Below are positions 50,329 through 58,339 of a DNA stretch of 64,000 nt, in pieces. Each line of letters starts with the position of its first letter. Within the stretch, counting starts at the first letter, position 1. Where the stretch lies: assembly GCA_018401495.1 (NCBI GenBank), contig JAGYJX010000019.1, positions 124,001 to 188,000 of the forward strand, given 5' to 3'. A program made the translations under genes and the position numbers. Under the pieces are notes generated by a model. The model ran no database searches and had not been told where the DNA came from. It saw only the letters and a list, made by a program, of their open reading frames with translations. The stretch comes from Rhodospirillaceae bacterium. GTDB taxonomy: Bacteria; Pseudomonadota; Alphaproteobacteria; Thalassobaculales; Thalassobaculaceae.

Positions 50329-51018
50329 TCAGCCCCCCCGCACGATCTCGGGGTCATCGTAGTGACCCTCGAGCTTCGCGATGTCGTTGTCCACGTCGCC
50401 GTCGTCGATCTTCGGCAGGTGTTCGGCCACCGCCGAGGTCAGCATGTTCATCTTGACCTGGGCGCGAAGTTCCTCCGGACCGAACAGGTAGACGACCTGC
50501 CGGATCAGGGTGGAGATCCCGGCCATCAGCGCCAGGAACAGGCCGATCAGCACGAACGACTTGATCACCCAGCGGTGCGACAGGCCGGTCATGGCGTCGG
50601 AAGACTCGTTCGACTCCCACGCCTGGTGGACGAACGTCCAGCCGTAGTACATGACCACCAAAATGTAGGGGATCATCAGCAGGCAGATCCCGACCAGTTC
50701 GACCCAGGCCTGGCCCCGGTCGCTCAGCTTCTCGCGCAGCAGGTCGACCCGGACGTGGGCGTTGACCGTGTAGGCGTAGCCGAGCGCCAGCAGGAACAGC
50801 ACCGCGTGCAGGTGCCACTCCATCTCCTGCAGCTTGGTCGGCGACATGAAGTCGTACAGCGGCGTGGTCATGATCCACTGCTGGACGAACTGGAACTTAC
50901 GCGCCAGCACGTCGAACATGATGATCCCGATCAGCGGCAGGATCAGCCAGGCTCCGAGCTTTCCGAAGACCTGCGGTATTCGCTCCAGCCGGTCGGCCAT
51001 GATGAGAAGATTGCGCAT
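50329..51018 (-). CDS. dctQ: TRAP transporter small permease (DctQ family)
   Basis: This intact protein of 229 residues has four membrane helices. DctQ family features are the first helix WLILPLIGIIMFDVLARKF, the piece EMEWHLHAVLFLLALGYAYTVN and VRVDLLREKLSDRGQAWVEL. It is about 50 residues longer than the short DctQ form, as in the mannitol/chloroaromatic-type TRAP group. It pairs with the large permease three bases downstream. The start at 51018 is preceded by GATTGGAGACGTTCGA. The leader contains a duplicated hairpin. Confidence 0.9.
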   Translation of the reverse strand: MRNLLIMADRLERIPQVFGKLGAWLILPLIGIIMFDVLARKFQFVQQWIMTTPLYDFMSPTKLQEMEWHLHAVLFLLALGYAYTVNAHVRVDLLREKLSDRGQAWVELVGICLLMIPYILVVMYYGWTFVHQAWESNESSDAMTGLSHRWVIKSFVLIGLFLALMAGISTLIRQVVYLFGPEELRAQVKMNMLTSAVAEHLPKIDDGDVDNDIAKLEGHYDDPEIVRGG

Positions 51019-51042
51019 TCGAACGTCTCCAATCCTTTCCTC

Positions 51043-51091
51043 GCCGGGCGTTCGGCCCGGCCGCTTTTTGTCGCCGGGCGTTCAGCCCGGC
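51043..51091. repeat. Duplicated 19-base hairpin in the TRAP leader
   Basis: The same inverted repeat GCCGGGC-loop-GCCCGGC occurs twice, at 51043-51061 (loop GTTCG) and 51073-51091 (loop GTTCA), 30 bases apart. The second includes the stop codon of the small membrane protein gene. A T5 run follows the first on the plus strand. On the transcribed minus strand the copies stand between that gene and dctQ and could cause partial termination. Confidence 0.7.
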
Positions 51092-51315
51092 AGTTCGGCG
51101 ATCCGGCAGAGGGCGTCGACCAGCAGGGCGCTGCTGGCGGCGACAGAGCCGATCAGCAGGAAGCCGAGCGTGTTGGTGAGTGCCGCCTCGCGGAACCGGG
51201 GACCGGCCGGCGCCGTCGCGCCGTCGATGGGACCGCGCCGGAACAGCAGCCGCGCCGACAGGGCGCCCGCGCCGGCGACGGCCGTCGCGAGCAGGAGTTC
51301 GAGGCCGAGGCCCAT
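51082..51315 (-). CDS. Small membrane protein, possibly TRAP-associated
   Basis: This protein of 77 residues has two hydrophobic helices (LELLLATAVAGAGALSARLLF and TNTLGFLLIGSVAASSALLVDAL) with a short Arg/Pro loop between. I do not recognise a family. It is on the same strand as the next upstream gene and ends inside a hairpin 64 bases before dctQ. It could be an accessory subunit of the transporter or an unrelated membrane protein; position is the only evidence. Confidence 0.5.
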   Translation of the reverse strand: MGLGLELLLATAVAGAGALSARLLFRRGPIDGATAPAGPRFREAALTNTLGFLLIGSVAASSALLVDALCRIAELPG

Positions 51316-51319
51316 CGCC

Positions 51320-51670
51320 TCACTCCGCGACCGCGCCGAGGCCGGCCGGAACGACCGGGATGGCCAAGTCGGTTGCCGCGCGCGGCCCGAACAGCCGCCA
51401 GGTCAGGATCGGCAGGGCCACGGCGGCGACGGCCGCGACCGCCGCTGCCAGCAGGGTCCACGGCGCGTCCAGGCCAAGCGCGGCCTTGCCGAGGCAGAAG
51501 ACCCCGCCCGAGAACAGGTAGACCAGGGTCACCGCGGCGAGGCAGTAGCCGAAGAACCGGCTCGAACCGTCGTCGTTGCGGCGGAAATGGTGGGCGGCCA
51601 CGGCGAGACCGATGGAGCCGAGCAGGATGAGCACGATCCCGATGAGGGCGTACCCGAGGGAAGTCGACAT
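51320..51670 (-). CDS. Small membrane protein, three to four helices
   Basis: This protein of 116 residues starts at 51670 (MSTSLGYALIGIVLILLGS) after AAAAGGAACCCC and has three hydrophobic segments, including YCLAAVTLVYLFSGGVFCLG and LLAAAVAAVAAVALPILTW. The charged piece HHFRRNDDGSSRFF lies between the first two. No family is recognised. It precedes the smaller membrane protein by four bases and is probably co-transcribed with it and possibly with dctQM. The longer in-frame extension upstream is rejected for lack of a ribosome site. Confidence 0.6.
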   Translation of the reverse strand: MSTSLGYALIGIVLILLGSIGLAVAAHHFRRNDDGSSRFFGYCLAAVTLVYLFSGGVFCLGKAALGLDAPWTLLAAAVAAVAAVALPILTWRLFGPRAATDLAIPVVPAGLGAVAE

Positions 51671-51847
51671 GGGGTTCCTTTTCTCCCGGTGCGCGGGAGC
51701 CGAATGCGTGTCCCCAGGGCGGTTGCCTGCGGCGAGGCGCCGGGCCGGCAACCACCCGCTGAGGTCCGCCCCGTGCGGGGCGAACGTCACCGGCGCGGGG
51801 ACGGAAGCTGCGGAATGGTCTGGGTGCCGCTTGGAAGCGGCGGGCCG

Positions 51848-52273
51848 TCAGGCGATGGAGGGCGGCGCCCGGGCGGCGCCGATCGACCGCATCGGCTCTG
51901 GCCTTGCCACGGCCGAGGCCGAGGCGGGGCGAGGAGCGGCGGCGACCGCGTGGAGCGAGGGAAGCCGCGGCAGCGTGACCGGGCTCTGGTCCGGGCCGCC
52001 CTTGGCGGATCCGATCGAGACGGTCAGGCGGGAGTCGGCGAGGGCAGGCGGCGCCGGCAACTGCGCGTACACCACCGGGTCGGGTCGGGGCTCGGCGGGA
52101 GCGACCCAGTCGGAGGATGCGTGGGCGGGGCGAAGGTCCGGAAACTCCGACGGATGGCTAGGCGCGACCGACCACTCCAGGCCGGACAGCGCCGTCAGCA
52201 GGCAAAACAGCGAGCCGAGCAGCGTGGCGAGCCGCGCTCTCCGGGATCCGACGGGTGTTAGGCCGCCAGTCAT
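51848..52273 (-). CDS. Putative exported Ala/Pro-rich protein
   Basis: ATG 52273 opens a reading frame of 141 residues with an N-terminal hydrophobic segment (LATLLGSLFCLLTALSGL) and a long Pro/Ala/Ser tail containing ARPEPMRSIGAARAPP. It has no recognisable domain. It is divergent from the ammonium-transporter/kinase fusion. The signal-anchor pattern favours a real gene, but low complexity and the absence of a homologous motif leave doubt. Confidence 0.45.
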   Translation of the reverse strand: MTGGLTPVGSRRARLATLLGSLFCLLTALSGLEWSVAPSHPSEFPDLRPAHASSDWVAPAEPRPDPVVYAQLPAPPALADSRLTVSIGSAKGGPDQSPVTLPRLPSLHAVAAAPRPASASAVARPEPMRSIGAARAPPSIA

Positions 52274-52472
52274 GGCGATCTGAGGTCTCCGGACCGGAAC
52301 CCGACGTCCACAGCACTCGCAACCGGTGCCGCAACGATCGTCGGGGCCGTCGGCCGCATCATAGACAGGCGGCGGGGGATTTGCCCAGGGGCGATTGCGA
52401 GGCGGGTGATCGCGGAGCGCCACCGGGAACTGCGCGATTGATCGGACGACTCGATTCGTCATAGGAATCCTC

Positions 52473-54572
52473 ATGCCGCCACAAGCGAACGCCCTTGATG
52501 TCTCCTGGCTGATCGTTGCCGCCGGCCTGGTCTTCGTGATGCAGGTCGGGTTCTGCGCGCTCGAGGCCGGATTCGTGCGGGCGCGCAACACCATCAACGT
52601 GGCCGCCAAGAACCTGATCGACTTCTGCGTGGCGGGAGCGGTGTTCTGGCTGTTCGGCTTCGCGCTGATGTTCGGCGCGGCGCCGGCGCTCGACGATTCG
52701 GGCACCACCGGCTGGGCGGCGGCGTTCTTCGTGTTCCAGCTGATGTTCTGCGGGACCGCCACCACCATCGTGTCGGGCGCGGTGGCCGAGCGGATCCGCT
52801 ACCTCGGCTACATCGTGGTCGCGGCGCTGATCGCCGGCGCGATCTACCCGTTCGCCGGCGGCTGGGCCTGGGCCGGACTCGACGGCGGCAATCCCGGCTG
52901 GCTGGAGGCCCGGGGGTTCATCGATTTCGCCGGCTCGACGGTGGTCCACTCGGTCGGCGGGTGGGTGGCGCTGGCGGCGGTCCTGGTGGTGGGTCCTCGG
53001 ATCGGCCGGTTCCAGGAGGGCGGCACCCCGCCGCAACCGCACAGCCTGCCGCTGGCGGCGATCGGCGCGATGTTGATCTGGTTCGGCTGGATCGGCTTCA
53101 ACGGCGGCTCGACCCTGGGGTTCGACGCCCGGGTGGCGCCGATCGTGGCGAACACCATGCTGGCCGGCTGCTTCGGCGGGCTGGCCAGCCAGGCAATGGC
53201 GGCGGCCCTGTCCCGCCGGGCCCGGGTCGACGCGCTCCTGAACGGCATCCTCGGCGGGCTGGTTGCGGTGACCGCCAACTGCAACGCGGTGAGCGCCGGC
53301 GAGGCGGCGTTCATCGGGGCGGTCGGCGGCGCCCTGGTGCCGCTCGGGGTTCGTCTGCTGGAGCGGCTGCGCATCGACGACGCGGTCGGGGCCATCCCTG
53401 TGCACCTGTTCGCCGGCATCTGGGGAACCCTGGCGGTGGCGGTGTTTGGCGACCCGGCCACTTTCGCCGGCACCTGGATCCAGCAACTGGCGATCCAGGC
53501 GACCGGCGCCGCGGCGATCGGCGCGTTTGCGTTCGCCGCCTCCTACCTGGTTCTGCGGGCGGTCAACCTGGTGGTGCCGCTGCGGGTCTCGGCGGACGGC
53601 GAGCGCATCGGCCTGAACGCCGCCGAGCACGATGCGTCCTCGGCCATGCAGGACCTGGTGTTCGCCATGGAGGATCATTTCCAGTCGGGCCGCATGGACG
53701 CGCCGATCCCGGTCGAGCCCGGCTCGGAGGTCGAGCCGGTCGCCCGCCAGTACAACCGGGTGGTGGCGCGCGTCCGCACCGACACGCGGCGGATGGAGCA
53801 GACCGTCGAGGCGCTGGCCGCCGCCAAGTCCGAGGCCGAGGATGCCAGCCGGTCGAAGAGCGCCTTCCTCGCCAACATGAGCCATGAGCTGCGCACTCCG
53901 CTGAACGCCGTCATCGGCTTCTCCGACCTGCTCGGCAACGAGCCCTTCGGCAAGCTCGGCGACCCGCGGTACAAGACCTACGCCGAGGACATCCGGATGG
54001 CGGGCGAGCACCTGCTGACGCTGGTCAACGACCTGCTCGATCATTCGCGCATCGAGGCCGGCAAGCTCGACCTCCACGAGGTCGACGTCGACATCGCCGC
54101 GGTGGTGCGCCGGGTCGGCCGGATGATGGACGACCTGGCGAAGAGCCGGGGCCTCACGCTCGAACTCCACCTCGACGAGGAACTGCCCCGGCTGCGCGCC
54201 GACGAGCGGCTGATCCGCCAGATCCTGCTGAACCTGGTTTCGAACGCGGTCAAGTTCACCGAGCCGGGCGGTCGCATCGAGGTGGTCGGCCGGCTGGAGC
54301 CCGACGGCCGCATCGCCCTGGTGGTCGCCGACACCGGCATCGGCATGGAGCGCAAGGACATCGCCCGGGCGATGGAACCGTTCGTCCAGCTCAACGACCG
54401 CTACGACAAGTCGCACGGCGGCACCGGCCTCGGCCTGCCGCTGGTCAAGTCGATGGTGCGACTGCACGGTGGGACCATGACGATCGACTCCATCAAGGAC
54501 CACGGGACCACGGTCAGCATCCGGTTTCCCGACAGCCGCACGCTCGGCGCCGCCATCGAGGCGGCGGACTGA
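52473..54572 (+). CDS. Ammonium transporter-histidine kinase fusion (Amt-HK)
   Basis: This intact protein of 699 residues joins a complete Amt/Rh-type ammonium channel (about 1-375) to a histidine kinase. The channel has 11 predicted helices, the pore histidine pair (His159 in STVVHSVGG, His311 in PVHLFAGIWG), Asp151 (GFIDFAG), MFCGTATTIVSGAVAER and WFGWIGFNGGS. The cytoplasmic part has a HAMP-like linker (MEDHFQSGRMDAPIPV), H-box ANMSHELRTPLNAV with His471, and ATPase motifs LLNLVSNAVKF, DTGIGMERK and GGTGLGLPLV. Similar fusions have been described, for example in anammox bacteria, as ammonium sensors. All pore residues I can check are present, so it may sense, transport or both. No glnK gene is adjacent. 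Confidence 0.93.
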   Translation: MPPQANALDVSWLIVAAGLVFVMQVGFCALEAGFVRARNTINVAAKNLIDFCVAGAVFWLFGFALMFGAAPALDDSGTTGWAAAFFVFQLMFCGTATTIVSGAVAERIRYLGYIVVAALIAGAIYPFAGGWAWAGLDGGNPGWLEARGFIDFAGSTVVHSVGGWVALAAVLVVGPRIGRFQEGGTPPQPHSLPLAAIGAMLIWFGWIGFNGGSTLGFDARVAPIVANTMLAGCFGGLASQAMAAALSRRARVDALLNGILGGLVAVTANCNAVSAGEAAFIGAVGGALVPLGVRLLERLRIDDAVGAIPVHLFAGIWGTLAVAVFGDPATFAGTWIQQLAIQATGAAAIGAFAFAASYLVLRAVNLVVPLRVSADGERIGLNAAEHDASSAMQDLVFAMEDHFQSGRMDAPIPVEPGSEVEPVARQYNRVVARVRTDTRRMEQTVEALAAAKSEAEDASRSKSAFLANMSHELRTPLNAVIGFSDLLGNEPFGKLGDPRYKTYAEDIRMAGEHLLTLVNDLLDHSRIEAGKLDLHEVDVDIAAVVRRVGRMMDDLAKSRGLTLELHLDEELPRLRADERLIRQILLNLVSNAVKFTEPGGRIEVVGRLEPDGRIALVVADTGIGMERKDIARAMEPFVQLNDRYDKSHGGTGLGLPLVKSMVRLHGGTMTIDSIKDHGTTVSIRFPDSRTLGAAIEAAD

Positions 54573-54942
54573 CCGACGGCCGGCGCCGCTGGGTTCAGAG
54601 GACCAGGCGCTGGTCGCTTCGTGGCTCCCGGATCCGTCCCGCCGGGGGCGGTCCGGTCCGGGATGACGACAGGGTTGGGGTGAGGCGCACGCGCGTCGCT
54701 CGGACCCTCTCTCTTCGTCGTCATCAAGCATGTGAGCGGGCTCCCCCTCCCCCTCGTCATCCTGGACGAACGCGCGTCAGCGCGGTCGATCCGGGAGCCA
54801 CCCGCCGCTCCGTCGGCCCCGGCTTCGTCTTGGCTTACGGGGTAGAATCCGCCGGTGGAGCGGCGGGCAGGTCCCGGCTCGCGCGGCGCTTGGCCGGGAT
54901 GACGAAGTGTGAGAGCGCCCATGCAGGGCCGCCCGGCCGCGA
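54573..54942. repeat. Cluster of palindromic repeats between convergent genes
   Basis: These 370 bases hold no gene. At least two members of the GTCATCC palindrome family are present. One spans 54756-54904, from CGTCATCC to CCGGGATGACG. Another right end lies at 54658-54668. A 14-base inverted repeat, GTGGCTCCCGGATC at 54621-54634 with its complement at 54788-54801, links the two copies in opposite orientation. A large RNA fold at the end of the Amt-kinase transcript or the opposing receiver transcript is possible. Confidence 0.7.
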
Positions 54943-55308
54943 TCAGGGGAAGAGCGTCCGGATCATCCTGGTGAACTGCACGGGCTTGGCGCAGCGCTTG
55001 ATCCCGGCGAACCGCGGCGGGATCACCGCGCTGTCGTAGCCGGTGGCGAACACGAACGGCACGCCGCGCGCGGCCAGCGCGTCGGCCACCGGGTACACCA
55101 TGGCGCCTCTGAGGTTGACGTCCAGCACCGCGGCGTCCAGCCGATCGGTCGCGGCGACCAGGCGCAGCGCGTCGTCGACGGTCGCCGCCGGCCCGACCAC
55201 GCTGGCGCCGATCGCCTCGAACGCCTGCCGCATGTCCTCGACCACGAAGAAATCGTCCTCGACCAGAAGCACTCGGCGGCCGTCCAGAAGGGTCGACGAC
55301 GCGGTCAT
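54943..55308 (-). CDS. Single-domain response regulator, HWE-kinase partner
   Basis: This protein of 121 residues is one receiver: VLLVEDDFFVVEDMRQAF supplies the acidic pocket, AAVLDVNLRGAMVYP the acceptor Asp, and CAKPVQFTRM the Lys. Receivers of this subtype, with DVNLRG and a short C-terminus, commonly pair with HWE kinases in alphaproteobacteria. ATG 55308 overlaps the stop of the HWE kinase gene by four bases (ATGA). It has no output domain. Confidence 0.9.
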   Translation of the reverse strand: MTASSTLLDGRRVLLVEDDFFVVEDMRQAFEAIGASVVGPAATVDDALRLVAATDRLDAAVLDVNLRGAMVYPVADALAARGVPFVFATGYDSAVIPPRFAGIKRCAKPVQFTRMIRTLFP

Positions 55309-57203
55309 CGTTGGCGCTCCGGCAGGCCGTTGCGGGCCAGCGGCAGGGCGATCGAGCAGCGCACGCCCTCCGGGAGCAGTTCGAAACGCGTGGTCGCGCC
55401 CAGCGAGTAGGGCAGCGCCCGCTCGATCAGCTCCCGGCCGTAGCCGGTCTCGACGCGGAGCCGGTTCTCGCTGCCCATTGCCGCCCCCTCCTCGACCCAC
55501 TCCAGGGACAGCCGTCGCCCGGCACCTTCGGTGTGCGTCACTTGCCACACGACGCTGAGACGCCCGGTGTCGGTGGCGAGCGCGCCGTGCTTGAGGGCGT
55601 TGGTGGCAAGCTCGTGCAACGCCAGCGCCAGGGTCTGCACGCTGGAGCGCCGCAACGGGACCTCCGGGCCGGTCAGCACCACCCGCTCACAGGTCGAATC
55701 GGCGCCCAGCGCGTCGAGTTCGAGGCGCAGCAGGGCGCCGATGGTGATCGGCTCGCTCTCGGCGCGAGACAGCAAGCCCTGGACCCGCGACAGCGCGCGC
55801 AGACGGTCGCCGAACCGAGGGCCGAAATCGTCCAGCGAGCCGGAACTCTTGAGGGTCTGCTGGGCGATCGACTGCACCACGCCCAGCAGGTTGCGGGTGC
55901 GGTGCTGCAGTTCCGCGACCAGGATGCCCTGCTCGTCCTGCAGCGTCCGCAACTCGTCGATGTCGGTGGAGGTGCCGAGCCACTCGATGATGCGGCCTTC
56001 GTCGTCCAGCATCGGCATCGCCCGGGTCTGGAACCACCGGTAGCCACCGTCGGAGGCGCGAATGCGGCTCTCCATCGACAGCCGCTCGGAACGGCTGGCG
56101 CGCGCCCAGGCAGCCTTCGCGTCCTCCCGGTCGTCCGGGTGCAACGCGGCGATCCAGCCCTCGCCCCGGCTGGCTTCAAGCGACAGGCCGGTGTACTCGC
56201 TCCACTGCGGGTTCGACCAGGTCCACATCCCCGCGCCGGTCGCCCGCCAGACCAGCTGGGGGATGCCCTCGACCAGGGTGGCGAGGCGGCGCCGGCTGCG
56301 CTCGAGCGCGATGTCGGCCTGCCGGCGCTCGGTGATGTCCTCGAACAGCACCGCGAGTTCGCGACGCTCGGGCGGACCGATCCGGAAGGCGAAGACGCTG
56401 AACCAGCGATCGAGGGCGTCGGACCGGTTCTCGAACCGCTCCGGCGTGCCGGTCAGCGCCACCCGCCCGTAGATCTCGAACCAGTGTTCCTCGTGGTCGG
56501 GGCGCATCTCGCGCATCCGGCGGCCGACCGCGTCCACCAGTCCCGAGTGCGTCTCGAAGGCCCGGTTCACCTCAAGGAAGACGTAATCCACCGGCCTCTG
56601 GCGGGCGTCGAAGATCATCCGGATCGTGCAGAACCCGGCGTCGACGGCGTTGAAGAACCCCTGGTACTGCGCCTCGCGTGCCGACTGGGCTTCCAGCTCG
56701 CGCCGCCGGGAGGTGGTCTCGTTGACCGTCATGAAGATGCCGCCGACCGTGCCGTCGGCGGTTCGCGCCGGGCTGTAGCACGCGGTGAACCAGGCCTCCT
56801 CGACGACCCCCTTGCGCGTTACCGAGACCGGGTGATCGGTGATCGTCACCGTCTCGCCGTCCCACACGCGCCGCAGGATCGGTTGGGTCAGGCCCCAGAT
56901 CTCCGACCAGACCTCGCGAGCCGGCCGCCCGAGCGCGCCCTCGTGCTTGGCGCCCATCAGGGCGCGGCAGTCGTCGTTGTAGATCTGGATGTGGTCGCGG
57001 CCCCACAGCAGCATCATCGGGAACTGATGCCCCAGCAGCAGTTGCACGATGCTCCTGAGGTCGGCCGGCCAGAGGTCGGTCGGGCCGAGCGGGGTGGCGG
57101 ACCAGTCGTGGCGACGGATCAGGCCTGCCATGTGGCCATCGCCTATCGGCCAGGGCGACCCGACGGTCCCGGCTCCGTGCTTCCCACCCCTCTCGCTCGC
57201 CAT
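55305..57203 (-). CDS. HWE-family histidine kinase with three PAS domains
   Basis: This intact soluble protein of 632 residues has three PAS regions, the first a PAS_4-like (GHQFPMMLLWGRDHIQIYND), the third PAS_3-like (WSNPQWSEYTGLSLEAS onward to WLGTSTDIDE). The HWE kinase core has the phospho-acceptor in AELQHRTRNLLGVVQS, the ATPase N-box ALHELATNALKHGAL, and the family Trp-x-Glu in LEWVEEG. It lacks a membrane segment, so it senses a cytoplasmic cue such as redox, light or a small molecule. No LOV Cys motif is present. The start at 57203 (MASERGG) follows a weak ribosome site. It is coupled to the receiver. Confidence 0.9.
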   Translation of the reverse strand: MASERGGKHGAGTVGSPWPIGDGHMAGLIRRHDWSATPLGPTDLWPADLRSIVQLLLGHQFPMMLLWGRDHIQIYNDDCRALMGAKHEGALGRPAREVWSEIWGLTQPILRRVWDGETVTITDHPVSVTRKGVVEEAWFTACYSPARTADGTVGGIFMTVNETTSRRRELEAQSAREAQYQGFFNAVDAGFCTIRMIFDARQRPVDYVFLEVNRAFETHSGLVDAVGRRMREMRPDHEEHWFEIYGRVALTGTPERFENRSDALDRWFSVFAFRIGPPERRELAVLFEDITERRQADIALERSRRRLATLVEGIPQLVWRATGAGMWTWSNPQWSEYTGLSLEASRGEGWIAALHPDDREDAKAAWARASRSERLSMESRIRASDGGYRWFQTRAMPMLDDEGRIIEWLGTSTDIDELRTLQDEQGILVAELQHRTRNLLGVVQSIAQQTLKSSGSLDDFGPRFGDRLRALSRVQGLLSRAESEPITIGALLRLELDALGADSTCERVVLTGPEVPLRRSSVQTLALALHELATNALKHGALATDTGRLSVVWQVTHTEGAGRRLSLEWVEEGAAMGSENRLRVETGYGRELIERALPYSLGATTRFELLPEGVRCSIALPLARNGLPERQR

Positions 57204-57546
57204 GGAACACCCCTGATCCGCGTAGTCGTCGTGCCGATCGCGATGACCCTCGCAGCCTCTGGAGAACACCTCTTGGACGACGTGCCGTGGTGCGGCCTCG
57301 ATCGGCGGTGAAGGCGCCGACCAGCGCGACCGTCTACGTCGAACCGCCGAGCGGGGCTGTGGTTGCAGCCGTAGGAGCGGTTTTCAAGGTGAGCGGGCGT
57401 TGTCGACGCCGCCGACTGAGGAACCCGGGACTTACTGTGTGGTCAGGATTGGACCCGCCCGGCAATCCGTCTACCATCAGTCGCAGAGATGCGAATATGG
57501 AGCAGCGGCGTTGCCGTCTCCAGGGACCAAAGTGACGAGGTAGTCC
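57204..57546. other. Divergent intergenic region, HWE kinase / exported operon
   Basis: These 343 bases separate the HWE kinase from the exported-protein operon and should hold both promoters. No protein or hairpin is recognisable. A ribosome-like GACGAGG lies just before GTG 57547. Confidence 0.4.
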
Positions 57547-58257
57547 GTGCGTGCGCTGGTGCTCTCGGCGTTGCTGTTCGCGACCCTCCTGGTGCCGCTA
57601 GGCGCTCGGGCCGGCATGTCGCTGGCGGAGACCGAGTTCGTGGAGCGGTACGCCGGAGCCTCCGGAGCGTCTCCGACCAGCGGCAGCATTCTGGTCAGCC
57701 TGCAGATGGAGGGCGACGGACTGTTCAGCCCAAACGAACTCGGGGCGTTCGTGGGGCGCCTGGCAGGCGAGAAGGCATGCGTGCGGCTGATGACGGCGGA
57801 TGGCCGCTATTGGGCCCTGAACGGCTATCGCAGCAGCGGAGACACCTCGCGCCCAGAGATGCTGCCATTTCCCAGTTCGTACCTGGATCAACTGGTACGG
57901 TATCGGGCCGGCGACATCATGCTGCGGATCAGCCTCAGTCCGGAGTGCGACGAGGACCGGTTCGACAGGCTGGCCGTCGGCATGGTCAACGCCGATCCAG
58001 GCTGGGGAGCGCGGAGGCTGCGCGCCTACCTCAACATTCCGCGCACCCGCGTTCGGTTCTCGCTGACCGGCAAGGACGGCACGTCTCTCACCGAGGGGGG
58101 CTGCGACCCGTCGAACACCGGGCGCTTGGCCTATACTCATGTGTGCGACCTGGGGCCGATGGCGGCGATCGAGAACCTCGAGGGTGAACTCAAGTTCTCG
58201 ATCCGATTTCGGACCGGCGGCGTTGAAGATGTCGTTTACACGATTCCAGCGTTTTAA
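57547..58257 (+). CDS. Exported protein of unknown function (first gene of the protease operon)
   Basis: This intact protein of 236 residues begins at GTG 57547 with a signal peptide (RALVLSALLFATLLVPLGARA). The mature part contains SILVSLQMEGDGLFSPNELGAF, MTADGRYWALNGYRSSG, four or more cysteines (EKACVRL, SPECDEDR, EGGCDPSN, HVCDLG) and YTIPAF at the end. The evenly spread Cys and beta-rich text suggest a disulfide-bonded periplasmic domain. No family is recognised. The next gene follows within the same strand; its true start is uncertain but overlaps or closely follows this stop, so the three genes form one operon. Confidence 0.8.
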   Translation: MRALVLSALLFATLLVPLGARAGMSLAETEFVERYAGASGASPTSGSILVSLQMEGDGLFSPNELGAFVGRLAGEKACVRLMTADGRYWALNGYRSSGDTSRPEMLPFPSSYLDQLVRYRAGDIMLRISLSPECDEDRFDRLAVGMVNADPGWGARRLRAYLNIPRTRVRFSLTGKDGTSLTEGGCDPSNTGRLAYTHVCDLGPMAAIENLEGELKFSIRFRTGGVEDVVYTIPAF

Positions 58258-58339
58258 AACCATTCTGTCGGTCTGCATCCAGGCCATGCCCAAATTCTAT
58301 CAACGAACTACCGCCATGGGCGCCGAGGGAGTCCGGGCG

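Noticed and set aside
49201..51630. Plus-strand open frame of 809 codons opposite the TRAP genes
   Set aside because: It is Gln/Asp/Arg/His-rich low-complexity text typical of antisense frames; the minus-strand genes are complete and conserved.
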